Positions 52,073 to 60,326 of a stretch of 64,000 nucleotides of DNA are shown piece by piece. The notes beneath the pieces are model-generated. The model was given only the letters and a program-made list of their open reading frames with translations. It did not search any database and was not told the origin of the DNA. Within the stretch, counting starts at the first letter, position 1. Each line of letters starts with the position of its first letter. The stretch comes from JAENVU01 sp963801105 (GTDB lineage: Bacteria > Actinomycetota > Acidimicrobiia > IMCC26256 > JAENVU01), in contig CAWDDH010000003.1 in NCBI GenBank assembly GCA_963801105.1, positions 3,596,001 to 3,660,000 of the forward strand, in the 5' to 3' direction. A program made the translations under genes and the position numbers.

Positions 52073-52144
52073 GCCCTCGTAGCTCAGCGGATAGAGCATC
52101 GGCCTCCGGAGCCGTGTGCGCAGGTTCGAGTCCTGCCGAGGGCG
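52073..52144 (+). tRNA. tRNA-Arg (anticodon CCG)
   Basis: A full cloverleaf is visible. Acceptor GCCCTCG pairs with CGAGGGC, D-arm GCTC/GAGC, anticodon arm CGGC-loop-GCCG with loop CTCCGGA (anticodon CCG at 52106-52108, reading CGG), and T-arm CAGG-TTCGAGT-CCTG. The CCA end is not encoded. An 8-bp hairpin follows. Confidence 0.95.
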
Positions 52145-52150
52145 CAAGAC

Positions 52151-52168
52151 GCCGATGCCAGCATCGGC
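52151..52168 (+). terminator. hairpin after tRNA-Arg
   Basis: GCCGATGC (52151-52158) is complementary to GCATCGGC (52161-52168) with a 2-nt centre, so 6-7 pairs can form. It lies 7 nt after the tRNA and has no U-run; a likely tRNA terminator. Confidence 0.5.
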
Positions 52169-52207
52169 GATCGACGCGGATTCATCGCAAGGTCGGGGGG
52201 ACCACGG

Positions 52208-53335
52208 ATGAAGCGGAGTGCAGTCGAGCGCCGGCGACGAAACCGAGGAACACGGCTCCTGGCGGTGATCGCGACCCTGGCGGCCGCCACCCTCACGTTC
52301 GGTGCGACCGGAGCCGCCGCCCGTTCCGATCGGACCGACCACGCCCGCCGCGGTCGCGACCGGCTCGAGCACGTCTTCGTGATCGTGCTCGAGAACTACA
52401 AGGCCGAGGATGTCACGCCGGCCACGGCACCGTTCCTCACCTGGATCACCCGCGCCGGGGTCTCGCTCGACCAGATGTACGGGGTCGACCACGCGAGCCT
52501 CTCGAACTACATCGCGATGACGAGTGGGAACACCCCCAACGCGAAGACCAAGGCCGACTGTTTCCTGTACGACTGCATCGTCGAGCCGCCCCAGGACGCC
52601 AACATCGGCGACCAGCTCGAAGCCCACGGGCTCGACTGGAGGGCCTACCTGGAGTCGATGCCGGCGCCGTGCAGCCATCCGACGGTGTCGGGTCAGCTCG
52701 ATCCGTATCTGGTCGGGTACGCGACTCGGCACAACCCGTTCGTCTACTACCGCGACGTCGTCGGTCCGGACATCACCGTGGCATCGCCGCGGTGCGTCCG
52801 CCACGACGTGCCCTTCACACAGTTCTCGAACGACCTCTCGCACCATCGGGTGCCGAACTACTCCTTCATCGTCCCGGACACCTGCAACGACGCGCACGAC
52901 CGCGGCGCGTCCTGCGCGCTGCCGACCGCCGATGCGTGGCTGATCCGGAACGTGCCGGCGATCCTCGCGTCGCCGGAGTACCGCCATCACGGCGCGCTCA
53001 TCGTCACCTTCGACGAGTCGGAAGGCACCGACAGCCGCGGATGCTGTGGCAACGCCGTGGGCGGCCGGATCTTCACGAGCGTGCTCTCACCGTTCGTGAC
53101 CCACCCGGGGACGCACAGCTCCGTCCCGTACAACCACTACTCCGTGCTCCGGTCGATCGAGGACGCCTTCGGGCTGGGCTGTCTCGGTCACGCGTGCGAC
53201 GCCTCGACGACGCCGTTCGGGCCCGACGTCTGGTCACTCGGCGGGCGGCACCACGGGAGCCATGGTGGCCACGAGAACCATGACGGCCACGGGCGCCACC
53301 GGCGCCCGCCGGGCCGGGATTCCCGGGGCGACTGA
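52208..53335 (+). CDS. secreted phosphoesterase (acid phosphatase/phospholipase C superfamily)
   Basis: Exported phosphoesterase-family protein, 375 aa. ATG 52208 follows GGGGGGACC. The signal (TRLLAVIATLAAATLTFGATGAAA) is cleaved near residue 38. The domain begins LEHVFVIVLENYK (metal-binding Glu-Asn), then YGVDHASLSNYIAMTSG, QFSNDLSHHRVPNYSFIVPDTCND and LIVTFDESEG, as in PF04185 acid phosphatases. The last 35 residues are very rich in His, Gly and Arg (HHGSHGGHENHDGHGRHRR) and could bind metal. The substrate may be phospholipid or phosphomonoester. A tRNA gene precedes it and it seems monocistronic. Confidence 0.87.
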   Translation: MKRSAVERRRRNRGTRLLAVIATLAAATLTFGATGAAARSDRTDHARRGRDRLEHVFVIVLENYKAEDVTPATAPFLTWITRAGVSLDQMYGVDHASLSNYIAMTSGNTPNAKTKADCFLYDCIVEPPQDANIGDQLEAHGLDWRAYLESMPAPCSHPTVSGQLDPYLVGYATRHNPFVYYRDVVGPDITVASPRCVRHDVPFTQFSNDLSHHRVPNYSFIVPDTCNDAHDRGASCALPTADAWLIRNVPAILASPEYRHHGALIVTFDESEGTDSRGCCGNAVGGRIFTSVLSPFVTHPGTHSSVPYNHYSVLRSIEDAFGLGCLGHACDASTTPFGPDVWSLGGRHHGSHGGHENHDGHGRHRRPPGRDSRGD

Positions 53336-53396
53336 GGCTCAGGTCGCCCGACCGGAGCGCCGATGACCCTGTGGTACCTCGCCTCAGGGAGTCCGC

Positions 53397-54926
53397 GTGG
53401 CCACAATCGACGAAGCACCACCGTCCGGCCCGGCCCGGCCGTATCGGGGGCCGGACCGACGCGGTGTCGCGCGCTTCGTCGTCCCCGCGGGCATCCCCAC
53501 CGCGCTCCTCGTCGGACTCGCAATCCTGGCGCTGGCGACCGGGCCACACCTCGTCGTCCACGCCTCGCCGGCCGTGTTCGTCGAGCTCCGCGCGGTCGCA
53601 GCGACACTCGCGCTCCTCGGTGGCATCGCCTGCCTCCTGCGCTGGCGGCTCGACGGGATCGCGATGGGCTGGTGGTGCGGATGGGCGCTGCTGGTGATCG
53701 GGGTCGGCCAGCTCAGCCTCGAGCCGGTCGCCAGCCCCAGCACCCACGCCATCGAGCTCGCCACCTACATCGTGGCGGTCGTGCTGTTCGGACGCGCCGT
53801 CGTCGGCCCGGAGGTCGATGCGACGATCCACGTCGGGGCCACCGTCGCGATGGTCACCGCGGGCGCTGCGCTCGCGACGGTCCCGGCCCTCGTCGTCGGC
53901 CGCTCCACGTCGGCCGCGGGCGCCGCGCTGGCGATCTCCGGCGCCCTCTGGATCGCGGTCGCCCTGGCCGCGTTCCTCCAGTCCCGGCGGGGACGCCAGC
54001 ACCCGGAAGCCGGTTGGATCATCCCGGTGGCGGTGGCCTTCGGGCTGGCCGAGATCATGCCCGAGCTCCTGCACCACCAGGGAACGGCGCTGCTCGCCGA
54101 CCGATCCTTCGAGCTGGCCGCGACGAGCCTCGCGTGCGTCGGCGCACTCGGCGGCCTCGTCCGCGCCGCGGTCCACCACCGCACGCGCGCCCTCCGCGAG
54201 CACATCGACCACGAGCGCGAGATCGCCAACCGCCAGCGCGTCGAGGAGTCCTTCGCCGACCGGCTCCACGAGATGCGTTCCACGGTGGTGGCGATCGAAG
54301 GCGGCGTCGAGACCTGGGCTCCCGAGCTCGCGGCCAGCACGGACGCAACGCTGCGTGCGGCGCTCATCGCCGAGATCCGACGCCTCCGGACGCTCGTGAA
54401 CGAGTCCCCCGCGGCCGCGGGCGTCGAGGCGTTCGACATCGAGACGGCCCTGATGCCCACGATCGCCCTGCACCGGGCGAACGGGCAGGTCGTGACGTTC
54501 GAATGCGACGGTGCCTGCAGCGCGGTGGGCCGCCCGGCCGAGGTGGCCCAGGTGGTGCACGGCCTGCTCGCCAATGCCGCCAAGTACGCGCCCGGGTCAC
54601 CGGTCCTGGTCCGTGTGCACCATGCCCTCGACGAGATCGCGATCCGCGTCCAGGACGAGGGGCCGGGGATCGACCCCGTCTACTGGGACCAGATCTTCGA
54701 GCGGGGGGTCCGGCTCGAGGGCACCCGGGCCGAGGGATCCGGGATCGGGCTGAGTGTGGGCCGCCGGTTGATCCGGAGCCAGGACGGCGACCTCTGGGTC
54801 GAGGAGGCCCCGACGGGTGGCGCCGCCTTCCTCATCTCGATCCCGGCCGCACCGGCCCTCAGGGTCGTGGCCGGGCGTGCCGAAGCATCTCCCGTGATGT
54901 CCCCGTCCATCCAGGAGGCCCGGTGA
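53397..54926 (+). CDS. membrane-bound sensor histidine kinase
   Basis: A 509-residue kinase. GTG 53397 has CAGGGAG 6 nt before it. A cytosolic head with RPYRGPDRRG precedes about eight hydrophobic segments (residues of about 30-260) without a large external loop, so the signal may be in the membrane. A short coiled stretch (REHIDHEREIANRQRVEES) leads to the phosphoacceptor region DRLHEMRSTV near 290. The ATPase part has N-box LLANAAKYAPG near 391, DEGPGID near 420 and GSGIGLSVGRRLI near 447. It overlaps the response regulator start by 4 nt. Confidence 0.9.
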   Translation: MATIDEAPPSGPARPYRGPDRRGVARFVVPAGIPTALLVGLAILALATGPHLVVHASPAVFVELRAVAATLALLGGIACLLRWRLDGIAMGWWCGWALLVIGVGQLSLEPVASPSTHAIELATYIVAVVLFGRAVVGPEVDATIHVGATVAMVTAGAALATVPALVVGRSTSAAGAALAISGALWIAVALAAFLQSRRGRQHPEAGWIIPVAVAFGLAEIMPELLHHQGTALLADRSFELAATSLACVGALGGLVRAAVHHRTRALREHIDHEREIANRQRVEESFADRLHEMRSTVVAIEGGVETWAPELAASTDATLRAALIAEIRRLRTLVNESPAAAGVEAFDIETALMPTIALHRANGQVVTFECDGACSAVGRPAEVAQVVHGLLANAAKYAPGSPVLVRVHHALDEIAIRVQDEGPGIDPVYWDQIFERGVRLEGTRAEGSGIGLSVGRRLIRSQDGDLWVEEAPTGGAAFLISIPAAPALRVVAGRAEASPVMSPSIQEAR

Positions 54927-55664
54927 CCGGCGCTGCAGTCGACGACCACTGGTCCGGCGTATCGGCGTCGTCGACCTCGGAGCCGGCCGTCGCCCGCGCG
55001 CCTGGCCATCGTCGAGGATCACGCGCTGCTGGCCCAGTCCCTGGCGTTCGCGCTGATGAACCTCGGCGTCGACGTGATGGTGGTCGCCGACCTCAGTCCC
55101 GCAGCCGTCGTCGAGACGCTGCGGGCCAACCAGCCCGACATGGTCCTGCTCGACTTCGACCTCGGCGACGCGGGAGTCGGTCTCGACCTGATCCCCTTCA
55201 TCACCGAGCTCGGTCTCCGGGTCGTGATGCTCACAGGCGAGAAGAGCCCGATCACCCTCGCCGAGTGCGTCGAGGCCGGTGCGATCGGCATCATCGACAA
55301 GTCCGAGCCGTTCGCGCGGCTCATCGAGCAGGTCAGCGATGTCGCCGACGGTCGGGGGATCCTGAGCCGACCGGCACGCGACGCGCTCCTGGCCGATCTC
55401 CGTGCACACCGCACCCAGGTGAGCCAGCAGCTCTCGCCGTTCCAGCGGCTGACCGTGCGCGAGAGCGAGGTCCTCCAGGACCTCGTCGAGGGCAAGAACG
55501 CGGAGCGCATCGCCGAGGACAGCTACGTCTCGGTGGCGACCGTCCGGTCACACATCAAGGCCGTGCTCGCCAAGCTGGGCGTCAACAGCCAGCTGGCCGC
55601 GGTCGCGATGGTGCGGCGCGCGGGCTGGTCGACCGGCGACCGCCGGCCCGCCGCCGACGACTGA
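54923..55664 (+). CDS. LuxR/NarL-family response regulator (frameshifted as read)
   Basis: Partner of the kinase, about 247 aa. GTG 54923 is in a GTGA overlap with the kinase stop, and after about 25 residues the receiver begins. At about 54999 a CGCGCGCC run breaks the frame: restoring a CG (or dropping one base) joins VARA to RLAIVEDHALLAQSLAFAL. The receiver then has the phosphoacceptor Asp in MVLLDFDLGD, VMLTGEKS and the lysine in IIDKSEP. The C-terminal HTH is LTVRESEVLQDLVEGKNAERIAEDSYVSVATVRSHIKAVLAKLGV. Without repair, translation can begin only at ATG 55056, giving a receiver lacking its first strand. Confidence 0.85.
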
Positions 55665-55806
55665 GCCCGCCACCTCGCGTTCACCGAGAACGCCCCGTCC
55701 GCTCGCGAATTCCCGAAACTTGAGGATGCCGCAACCGGATGATTCGGTCATCCTCCTCGAAGCGCACAGTGGCGCATCGGGCTCGGACACCGGAGGTGGC
55801 ATCGGC

Positions 55807-55989
55807 ATGAGGGAATGGTCGGTCGGGCTCTGGATCCGCACCGTCGGGACACGCGACCAACGCGGCACGACCGCCGTGGAGTTCCTCATGATCGTCGCGC
55901 TCGTCGCCGCCGTCCTCGTGACGGTCGCGGCGGCGTTCGGCGGCCTCGTGGCCGCGCCGTCGGCGCGGGTCGGAGGGGGGCTGCCCTAG
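55807..55989 (+). CDS. Flp/TadE-like small pilin-type membrane peptide
   Basis: A 60-residue peptide. ATG 55807 has GGAGG 9 nt upstream. The sequence TRDQRGTTAVEFLMIVALVAAVLVTVAAAFGG has the class III prepilin pattern: a Gly cleavage site, Glu at +5 and then a hydrophobic helix, as in Flp pilins or TadE. An earlier in-frame ATG near 55720 lacks such support. No tad assembly genes are in the window. It lies between the two-component pair and a DnaB-like ATPase gene. Confidence 0.7.
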   Translation: MREWSVGLWIRTVGTRDQRGTTAVEFLMIVALVAAVLVTVAAAFGGLVAAPSARVGGGLP

Positions 55990-56060
55990 CGGCCCCGCCG
56001 TCCGACGCTGTCCATTCGACGCACCACCCGGACCTCGGAGGCCGAGCCATCAGCAGCACC

Positions 56061-57068
56061 GTGACCAACGAGGACGACCGGCACTCCGCCTACGTCGCTG
56101 CGGCCAGCGCCGCCGAGCTGCTCACCACGGCGAATGAACCGCGCGCGTCCGCCCGTTCCACTCGCTTCGCGACCGGGTTCCAGCCCCTCGACGACGTCCT
56201 CGGGGGAGGCTTTCGCGCCCAGGACCTCGTCGTGCTCGGCGGCCGACCGGGGGTCGGGAAGACCGTCGCCGCCCTCCAGTGGGCGCGCACCATCGCAATG
56301 GAGGGCTCCACCGCCATCTACGTGTCGTACCAACACTCTCCGCAATCGCTGTTGCACCGCGTGCTCGCGCTCGAGCTCGGGAGCATCGCCCGCGCCGACG
56401 AGGTGACCGATCTCACGCGGCTGCGCACCGTCGCCCAGGAGGTGGTGCTCGGCGCTGCACCGGTGACCCGTCTCACGGTTGATCCACTCGGCGAGGAGGC
56501 GATCCGCCGGCTCGAGTCCTACGGAGCGCGCCTGCGCCTGGTCCAGGCCTCGGGATTGCGGACGGGAACCGTCGAGCTGTCACGGATCCTCGCGGAGCAG
56601 CGGAGCGGGCCCACCGCACTGTTCGTGGACTACCTCCAGAAGATCCCCGTGGAGAGTCGTCCCCAATCGGACGAGGACCGCACCACCTTCCTCGCCGAGC
56701 GGCTGAAGGAACTCGCGATGATCGCCGAGGTCCCCGTCGTCGTCGTCGCGGGCGCGGACCGCGAGGGCCTGACGTCCAGGAGCATGCACCTCCAGCACCT
56801 CCGCGGCTCCACCGCCCTCGCGCACGAGGCCGATGTCGTCATGCTGCTCAACGACAAGATCCGCGTCGTCTCGCGGACCCACCTCGAGTTCGACCCGGTC
56901 CGAGCCGAGGAGTTCCGTCGCCGGGTCGTGCTCAGCGTCGAGAAGCACCGCGAGGGATGGGCCGACGTGCACCTCGAGTTCCGCAAGGACCTCGCCAGCT
57001 ACCGGCTCGATCCGCACGGCGCGTTCGTGACCGAGACCCTCGCGGACCGCGTCGGGTTCGAGGAGTAG
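56061..57068 (+). CDS. stand-alone DnaB C-terminal-like RecA-fold ATPase
   Basis: A 335-residue ATPase related to the C-terminal domain of replicative DnaB helicases, without the N-terminal primase-interaction domain. FATGFQPLDDVLGGGF, Walker A GGRPGVGKTVAALQ near residue 57, LFVDYLQKIP (Walker B) near 190, VVVAGADREGL and LRGSTALAHEADVVMLLND follow the DnaB/RadA/KaiC order. The arginine finger region near the end (SVEKHREGWADVHLEFRKD) deviates. GTG 56061 is chosen; the frame is open upstream but crosses the pilin-like gene. A GGAGG followed by ATC at 56049 is noted as an odd possible start. The role may be in DNA or a signalling ATPase. Confidence 0.78.
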   Translation: MTNEDDRHSAYVAAASAAELLTTANEPRASARSTRFATGFQPLDDVLGGGFRAQDLVVLGGRPGVGKTVAALQWARTIAMEGSTAIYVSYQHSPQSLLHRVLALELGSIARADEVTDLTRLRTVAQEVVLGAAPVTRLTVDPLGEEAIRRLESYGARLRLVQASGLRTGTVELSRILAEQRSGPTALFVDYLQKIPVESRPQSDEDRTTFLAERLKELAMIAEVPVVVVAGADREGLTSRSMHLQHLRGSTALAHEADVVMLLNDKIRVVSRTHLEFDPVRAEEFRRRVVLSVEKHREGWADVHLEFRKDLASYRLDPHGAFVTETLADRVGFEE

Positions 57069-57121
57069 CGGAGCACCGACCACCCGGCCGCCGCGATCCG
57101 GGACGCAGGTAGCCTCGGAGC

Positions 57122-58540
57122 GTGACGACTCACGAGATGCGCATCGGATCCGAACGGGTGACCACCGACGAGCTCGCAGTGGTCCGCTCCCCCTTCGACG
57201 GCTCCGAGCTCGGCGCCGTCCCGGTCGGCCGCGCCGAGCACGTGAACGCCGCCGTCGCGGCTGCCGCGGCGGTGCGAGGCACGCCGATCCCCGCGCACGA
57301 GCGCGCGCGGATCCTCGACGCCGCCGCCGATCTCCTCCAGGCGCGCCACGAGGAGTTCGCCCGGTCGATCGCCGGTGAGGCCGCCAAGCCCATCAAGACC
57401 GCACGCGTCGAGGCGGCCCGGGCCGTCGGAACCTTCCGCTTCGCCGCGGTCGAGGCTCGCTCGCTCGCCGGCGACATGATCCCGATGGACGCGAACGACG
57501 CGGGTGCCGGCAAGCTCGGCTTCACCCTCCGGATCCCGATCGGCGTCGTCGGCGCGATCAGCCCGTTCAACTTCCCGCTCAACCTCGTCTCCCACAAGGT
57601 CGCGCCGGCCATCGCGGCGGGCTGTCCGGTGGTGCTGAAGCCGGCTTCGCAGACCCCCCTCACCGCGCTCCTGCTCGCGTCGGTCCTGCTCGACGAGTGC
57701 GGACTACCAGCCGGCTGGTTCAACCTCGTGATCGGTGGGGGCGGCACGGTGGGCAACGCGCTCGTCGAGCACCCGGACGTCGCCTACATCACCTTCACCG
57801 GCTCCCCCGACGTCGGCTGGAGCATCAAGGGCCGCGCCCCGCGCAAGAAGGTCGGGCTCGAGCTCGGCAACAACGCGCCGGTGATCGTCGAGCCCGACGC
57901 CGACCTGGAGATCACGGCCAGCAAGATCGTCGCCGGCGGCTTCGGGTACTCGGGCCAGACGTGCATCTCCGTGCAGCGCGTCTACGCCCACGAGGCGATC
58001 CGCGACGAACTCGTCGACCGGGTCGTGGCCCGGGTGGACCAGCTCGTCGTCGGCGATCCCATGGACGACGCCACCGACGTGTCGGCGCTCATCAACGAGG
58101 GTGAGCGTGACCGCATCGTGTCGTGGATCGACGAGGCAACGGGCGGGGGCGCCAAGATCGCGACCGGTGGCACCGTCGAGGACGGTGTCCTCCGGCCCAC
58201 CGTCCTGACCGGCGTGCTCCCCGACATGCAGGTGTGCTCCCAGGAGGTCTTCGGTCCGCTGATCGGGTTCCAGGGGTACTCCTCGCTCGACACCGCGCTC
58301 GCGCTGGCCAACGACACGCGCTACGGGCTCCAGGCCGCGATCTTCACCAACGACCTCCGCAACGCGCTCCGCGCCGCGCACGCGCTCGACTTCGGCGGCG
58401 TGACGGTCAACGAGATGCCCACGTTCCGGACCGACCAGATGCCCTACGGCGGCGTCAAGGACAGCGGGAACACCCGTGAAGGCCCGCACTACGCGGTGCG
58501 GGAGATGACCGAGGAGCGACTCGTCGTCATCCAGATGTGA
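57122..58540 (+). CDS. NAD(P)-dependent aldehyde dehydrogenase
   Basis: ALDH-superfamily enzyme, 472 aa, oxidising an aldehyde to a carboxylate. PFNFPLNLVSHKVAPAIAAG with VVLKPASQTP forms the cofactor site. FTGSPDVGWSIK and the general base Glu in GLELGNNAP follow, and the catalytic Cys is in GYSGQTCISVQRV near residue 283. EVFGPLIGFQGY and MPYGGVKDSGNTREG end the fold. GTG 57122 is used; ATG 57137 is an alternative. It resembles succinate-semialdehyde or lactaldehyde dehydrogenase subgroups, but the substrate is not determined. Its 3' end overlaps the convergent HAD gene by 14 nt. Confidence 0.9.
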   Translation: MTTHEMRIGSERVTTDELAVVRSPFDGSELGAVPVGRAEHVNAAVAAAAAVRGTPIPAHERARILDAAADLLQARHEEFARSIAGEAAKPIKTARVEAARAVGTFRFAAVEARSLAGDMIPMDANDAGAGKLGFTLRIPIGVVGAISPFNFPLNLVSHKVAPAIAAGCPVVLKPASQTPLTALLLASVLLDECGLPAGWFNLVIGGGGTVGNALVEHPDVAYITFTGSPDVGWSIKGRAPRKKVGLELGNNAPVIVEPDADLEITASKIVAGGFGYSGQTCISVQRVYAHEAIRDELVDRVVARVDQLVVGDPMDDATDVSALINEGERDRIVSWIDEATGGGAKIATGGTVEDGVLRPTVLTGVLPDMQVCSQEVFGPLIGFQGYSSLDTALALANDTRYGLQAAIFTNDLRNALRAAHALDFGGVTVNEMPTFRTDQMPYGGVKDSGNTREGPHYAVREMTEERLVVIQM

Positions 58541-59123
58541 CACCGCGAGCGTCCAGCTCGTGCGTGAGTGTCGCGGCGTCCTCGAAGGGGATCGCCTCCC
58601 AGCCCGCGGCGCGCGCACCGTCCACGTTGCCGATCGAGTCGTCGACGAGCAGCAGCCGACCGGGCTGGACCCCGCACCGCTGGGCTGCCCGGTCGAACGC
58701 GGCCCGCGTGGGCTTGACCGCGCCGAGCTCGGCCGAGAGCATCACCGGGTCGCACCGCTCCGCGAGCGGCGCGAGCGCGCCCCGGAGCAAGTGCGCAACG
58801 ACCGGACCGTTGTTGGTGAGCAGCGCCCGGCGGGTGCGGAGCCGGTCCGCGATCGCGACCACCTCGTCGTCGATCGCGAAGCCCGCGCCCCAGCACGCGA
58901 GCACCGTCGCCCGGTCGAGCCGCCCGTCGAGTGACGCGAGCTCGAACACCTCGTCCTCGGTCAGTGCCCCCGAGTCCGTCGCGAGCTCGCGCCCGCCTCC
59001 CCAGATCCGCTCCTCGACCCTCTCCGTCGACCAACCCGAAGCCGCGGCGAAGGACGCGAGGCGGGCCTCGGGGCGGAAGCGGCACAGGACCCCGCCCAGG
59101 TCGAAGACGACGACGTCGGTCAT
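58527..59123 (-). CDS. HAD-superfamily hydrolase
   Basis: Phosphatase-like HAD protein, 198 aa. DVVVFDLGGVLCRF contains motif I, where the second Asp of DxD is Gly, as in many HAD-IA members of the epoxide-hydrolase/YihX-type group. ALLTNNGP is motif II, GAVKPTRAAFD gives the lysine, and LLLVDDSIGNVDGA is the motif IV acidic pair. ATG 59123 overlaps the acetyltransferase stop by 4 nt (ATGA). It is the last gene of a TetR-GNAT-HAD operon. The substrate is likely a small phosphorylated compound. Confidence 0.86.
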   Translation of the reverse strand: MTDVVVFDLGGVLCRFRPEARLASFAAASGWSTERVEERIWGGGRELATDSGALTEDEVFELASLDGRLDRATVLACWGAGFAIDDEVVAIADRLRTRRALLTNNGPVVAHLLRGALAPLAERCDPVMLSAELGAVKPTRAAFDRAAQRCGVQPGRLLLVDDSIGNVDGARAAGWEAIPFEDAATLTHELDARGVTSG

Positions 59124-59638
59124 CCGAGCACGCGCTGCACCAGCACCAGGTCGAGCCACCGCCCGTGCTTGAAGCCGATCTCGGGCATCCGCGCCACCTC
59201 CACGAACCCCAGCTGCTCGTGGAACCGTATCGAGGCCGTGTTGTCGCCGTCGATGGCACCGACCATCGCGTGGAGCCCCATCGCGCGGCCTCGTTCCATC
59301 AATGCCTCGAGGAGCTCTCGACCGATCCCGGCCCCTCGCCGGTCGGTGCGCACGTGGATCGAGTGCTCGACCGTGAACCGGTAGCCCTCCCATCGTCCCG
59401 TGTCCCGGAACTCCCCGAAGCTCGCCACCCCGACGACCTCGGGGCGGTCGGCGTCCGCGATCTCGGCCACGAGGACGGGAAAGCCCCGAGTCCGTTGGTC
59501 GGCGAACCAGGCTGCACGCGCCTCGCGGGTGACCGGCCGGTCCGTCCACGCCACGGTGGTGGTGGGGACCAGCTCGTTCAGGATGACGAGCGTCGCTTCG
59601 AGATCGCTCTCCCCCGCGTCACGGATGCGCAGCGTCAC
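59120..59638 (-). CDS. GNAT N-acetyltransferase (phosphinothricin-acetyltransferase-like)
   Basis: Acetyl-CoA-dependent N-acetyltransferase, 172 aa. RDAGESDLEATLVILNELV at the start, AWTDRPVTREARAAWF, TVEHSIHVRTDRRGAGIGRELLEALME (the Q/RxxGxG/A pyrophosphate loop) and IDGDNTASIRFHEQLGFVEVARM fit the PAT/YncA subgroup. This group acetylates small amines such as phosphinothricin or methionine sulfone. It lies between a TetR gene and a HAD gene with 4-nt overlaps on both sides (GTGA, ATGA), hence one operon. A detoxification role is plausible. Confidence 0.88.
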   Translation of the reverse strand: MTLRIRDAGESDLEATLVILNELVPTTTVAWTDRPVTREARAAWFADQRTRGFPVLVAEIADADRPEVVGVASFGEFRDTGRWEGYRFTVEHSIHVRTDRRGAGIGRELLEALMERGRAMGLHAMVGAIDGDNTASIRFHEQLGFVEVARMPEIGFKHGRWLDLVLVQRVLG

Positions 59639-60255
59639 GGCCGGGCCCCCTCGCCGGCCAGTCCGGCGAGCAGCGCCTCCAGGCCCAGGCCGAAGTGGCG
59701 ATCAGTGTCGATCGACGCGAAACGGCCCTGGACCCGGACCAGGTGGGGAAACCGATCCGGTTCCGCGGTCACCGCCGGCAGCGCCCGGCGCCGTCCCCCG
59801 GCGAGGACCGCGCGCTCGGCCATCACGCGCGTCAGGACGTAGACGAACACGGCGTTCGCGATGCCCACCACGACCTCGTCGTCGTCGGTGCCGTCCGACA
59901 CCACGGCGAGCAGACTCTCGACGATCCGACACCCCGCGGAGAGCGTGACCCACTCCGTGAGCACCGCGTCGGCGAGCCCCGGGTACCGGATCAGCACGGC
60001 GCGGGCACCGTGCGCCCAAACTCGGAGCCGGGCGGTGACGGTGCCTTCGGGGGGCGGCGGCCGGACGTCCGCCAACAAGAAGTCCAGGGTGGCCAGGCGC
60101 AGCCCGGCGCTCGACCCGACGTGGCGATACAGGGCCATCGGGGTGACGTCGAGCGCCGCGGCGACGGACCTCGTCGTGATCGCCTCGATCCCCCGCCGCC
60201 GCGCGATCGTGCGCGCGGCGCGGACGATTGCGGCACGGCTCACCTTGCGCGGCAT
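59635..60255 (-). CDS. TetR-family transcriptional regulator
   Basis: A 206-residue repressor. The N-terminal HTH is SRAAIVRAARTIARRRGIEAITTRSVAAALDVTPMALYRHVGS (residues of about 6-48, described in parts), typical of TetR proteins. The C-terminal ligand and dimer domain is helical with no recognised ligand site. Start ATG 60255. It is divergent from the SDR gene; between them sits the perfect palindrome 60264-60279, whose edge is 9 nt from this start. Autorepression together with control of the SDR is likely. It leads the operon with the GNAT and HAD genes. Confidence 0.92.
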   Translation of the reverse strand: MPRKVSRAAIVRAARTIARRRGIEAITTRSVAAALDVTPMALYRHVGSSAGLRLATLDFLLADVRPPPPEGTVTARLRVWAHGARAVLIRYPGLADAVLTEWVTLSAGCRIVESLLAVVSDGTDDDEVVVGIANAVFVYVLTRVMAERAVLAGGRRRALPAVTAEPDRFPHLVRVQGRFASIDTDRHFGLGLEALLAGLAGEGARP

Positions 60256-60263
60256 GACTCGAA

Positions 60264-60279
60264 GTATACAGCTGTATAC
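60264..60279. promoter_or_regulatory. 16-bp perfect palindromic operator (probable TetR site)
   Basis: GTATACAGCTGTATAC is self-complementary over all 16 bases and is AT-rich in a GC-rich setting. It lies 9 nt from the TetR start and 48 nt from the SDR start, and overlaps a possible -10 (TATACA/TATACC). A TetR dimer site is the natural reading. Confidence 0.8.
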
Positions 60280-60326
60280 CCGAGGGACCTCGCGTCACCG
60301 GGCGTCCCGCGCCTACGGTGCCCCGC

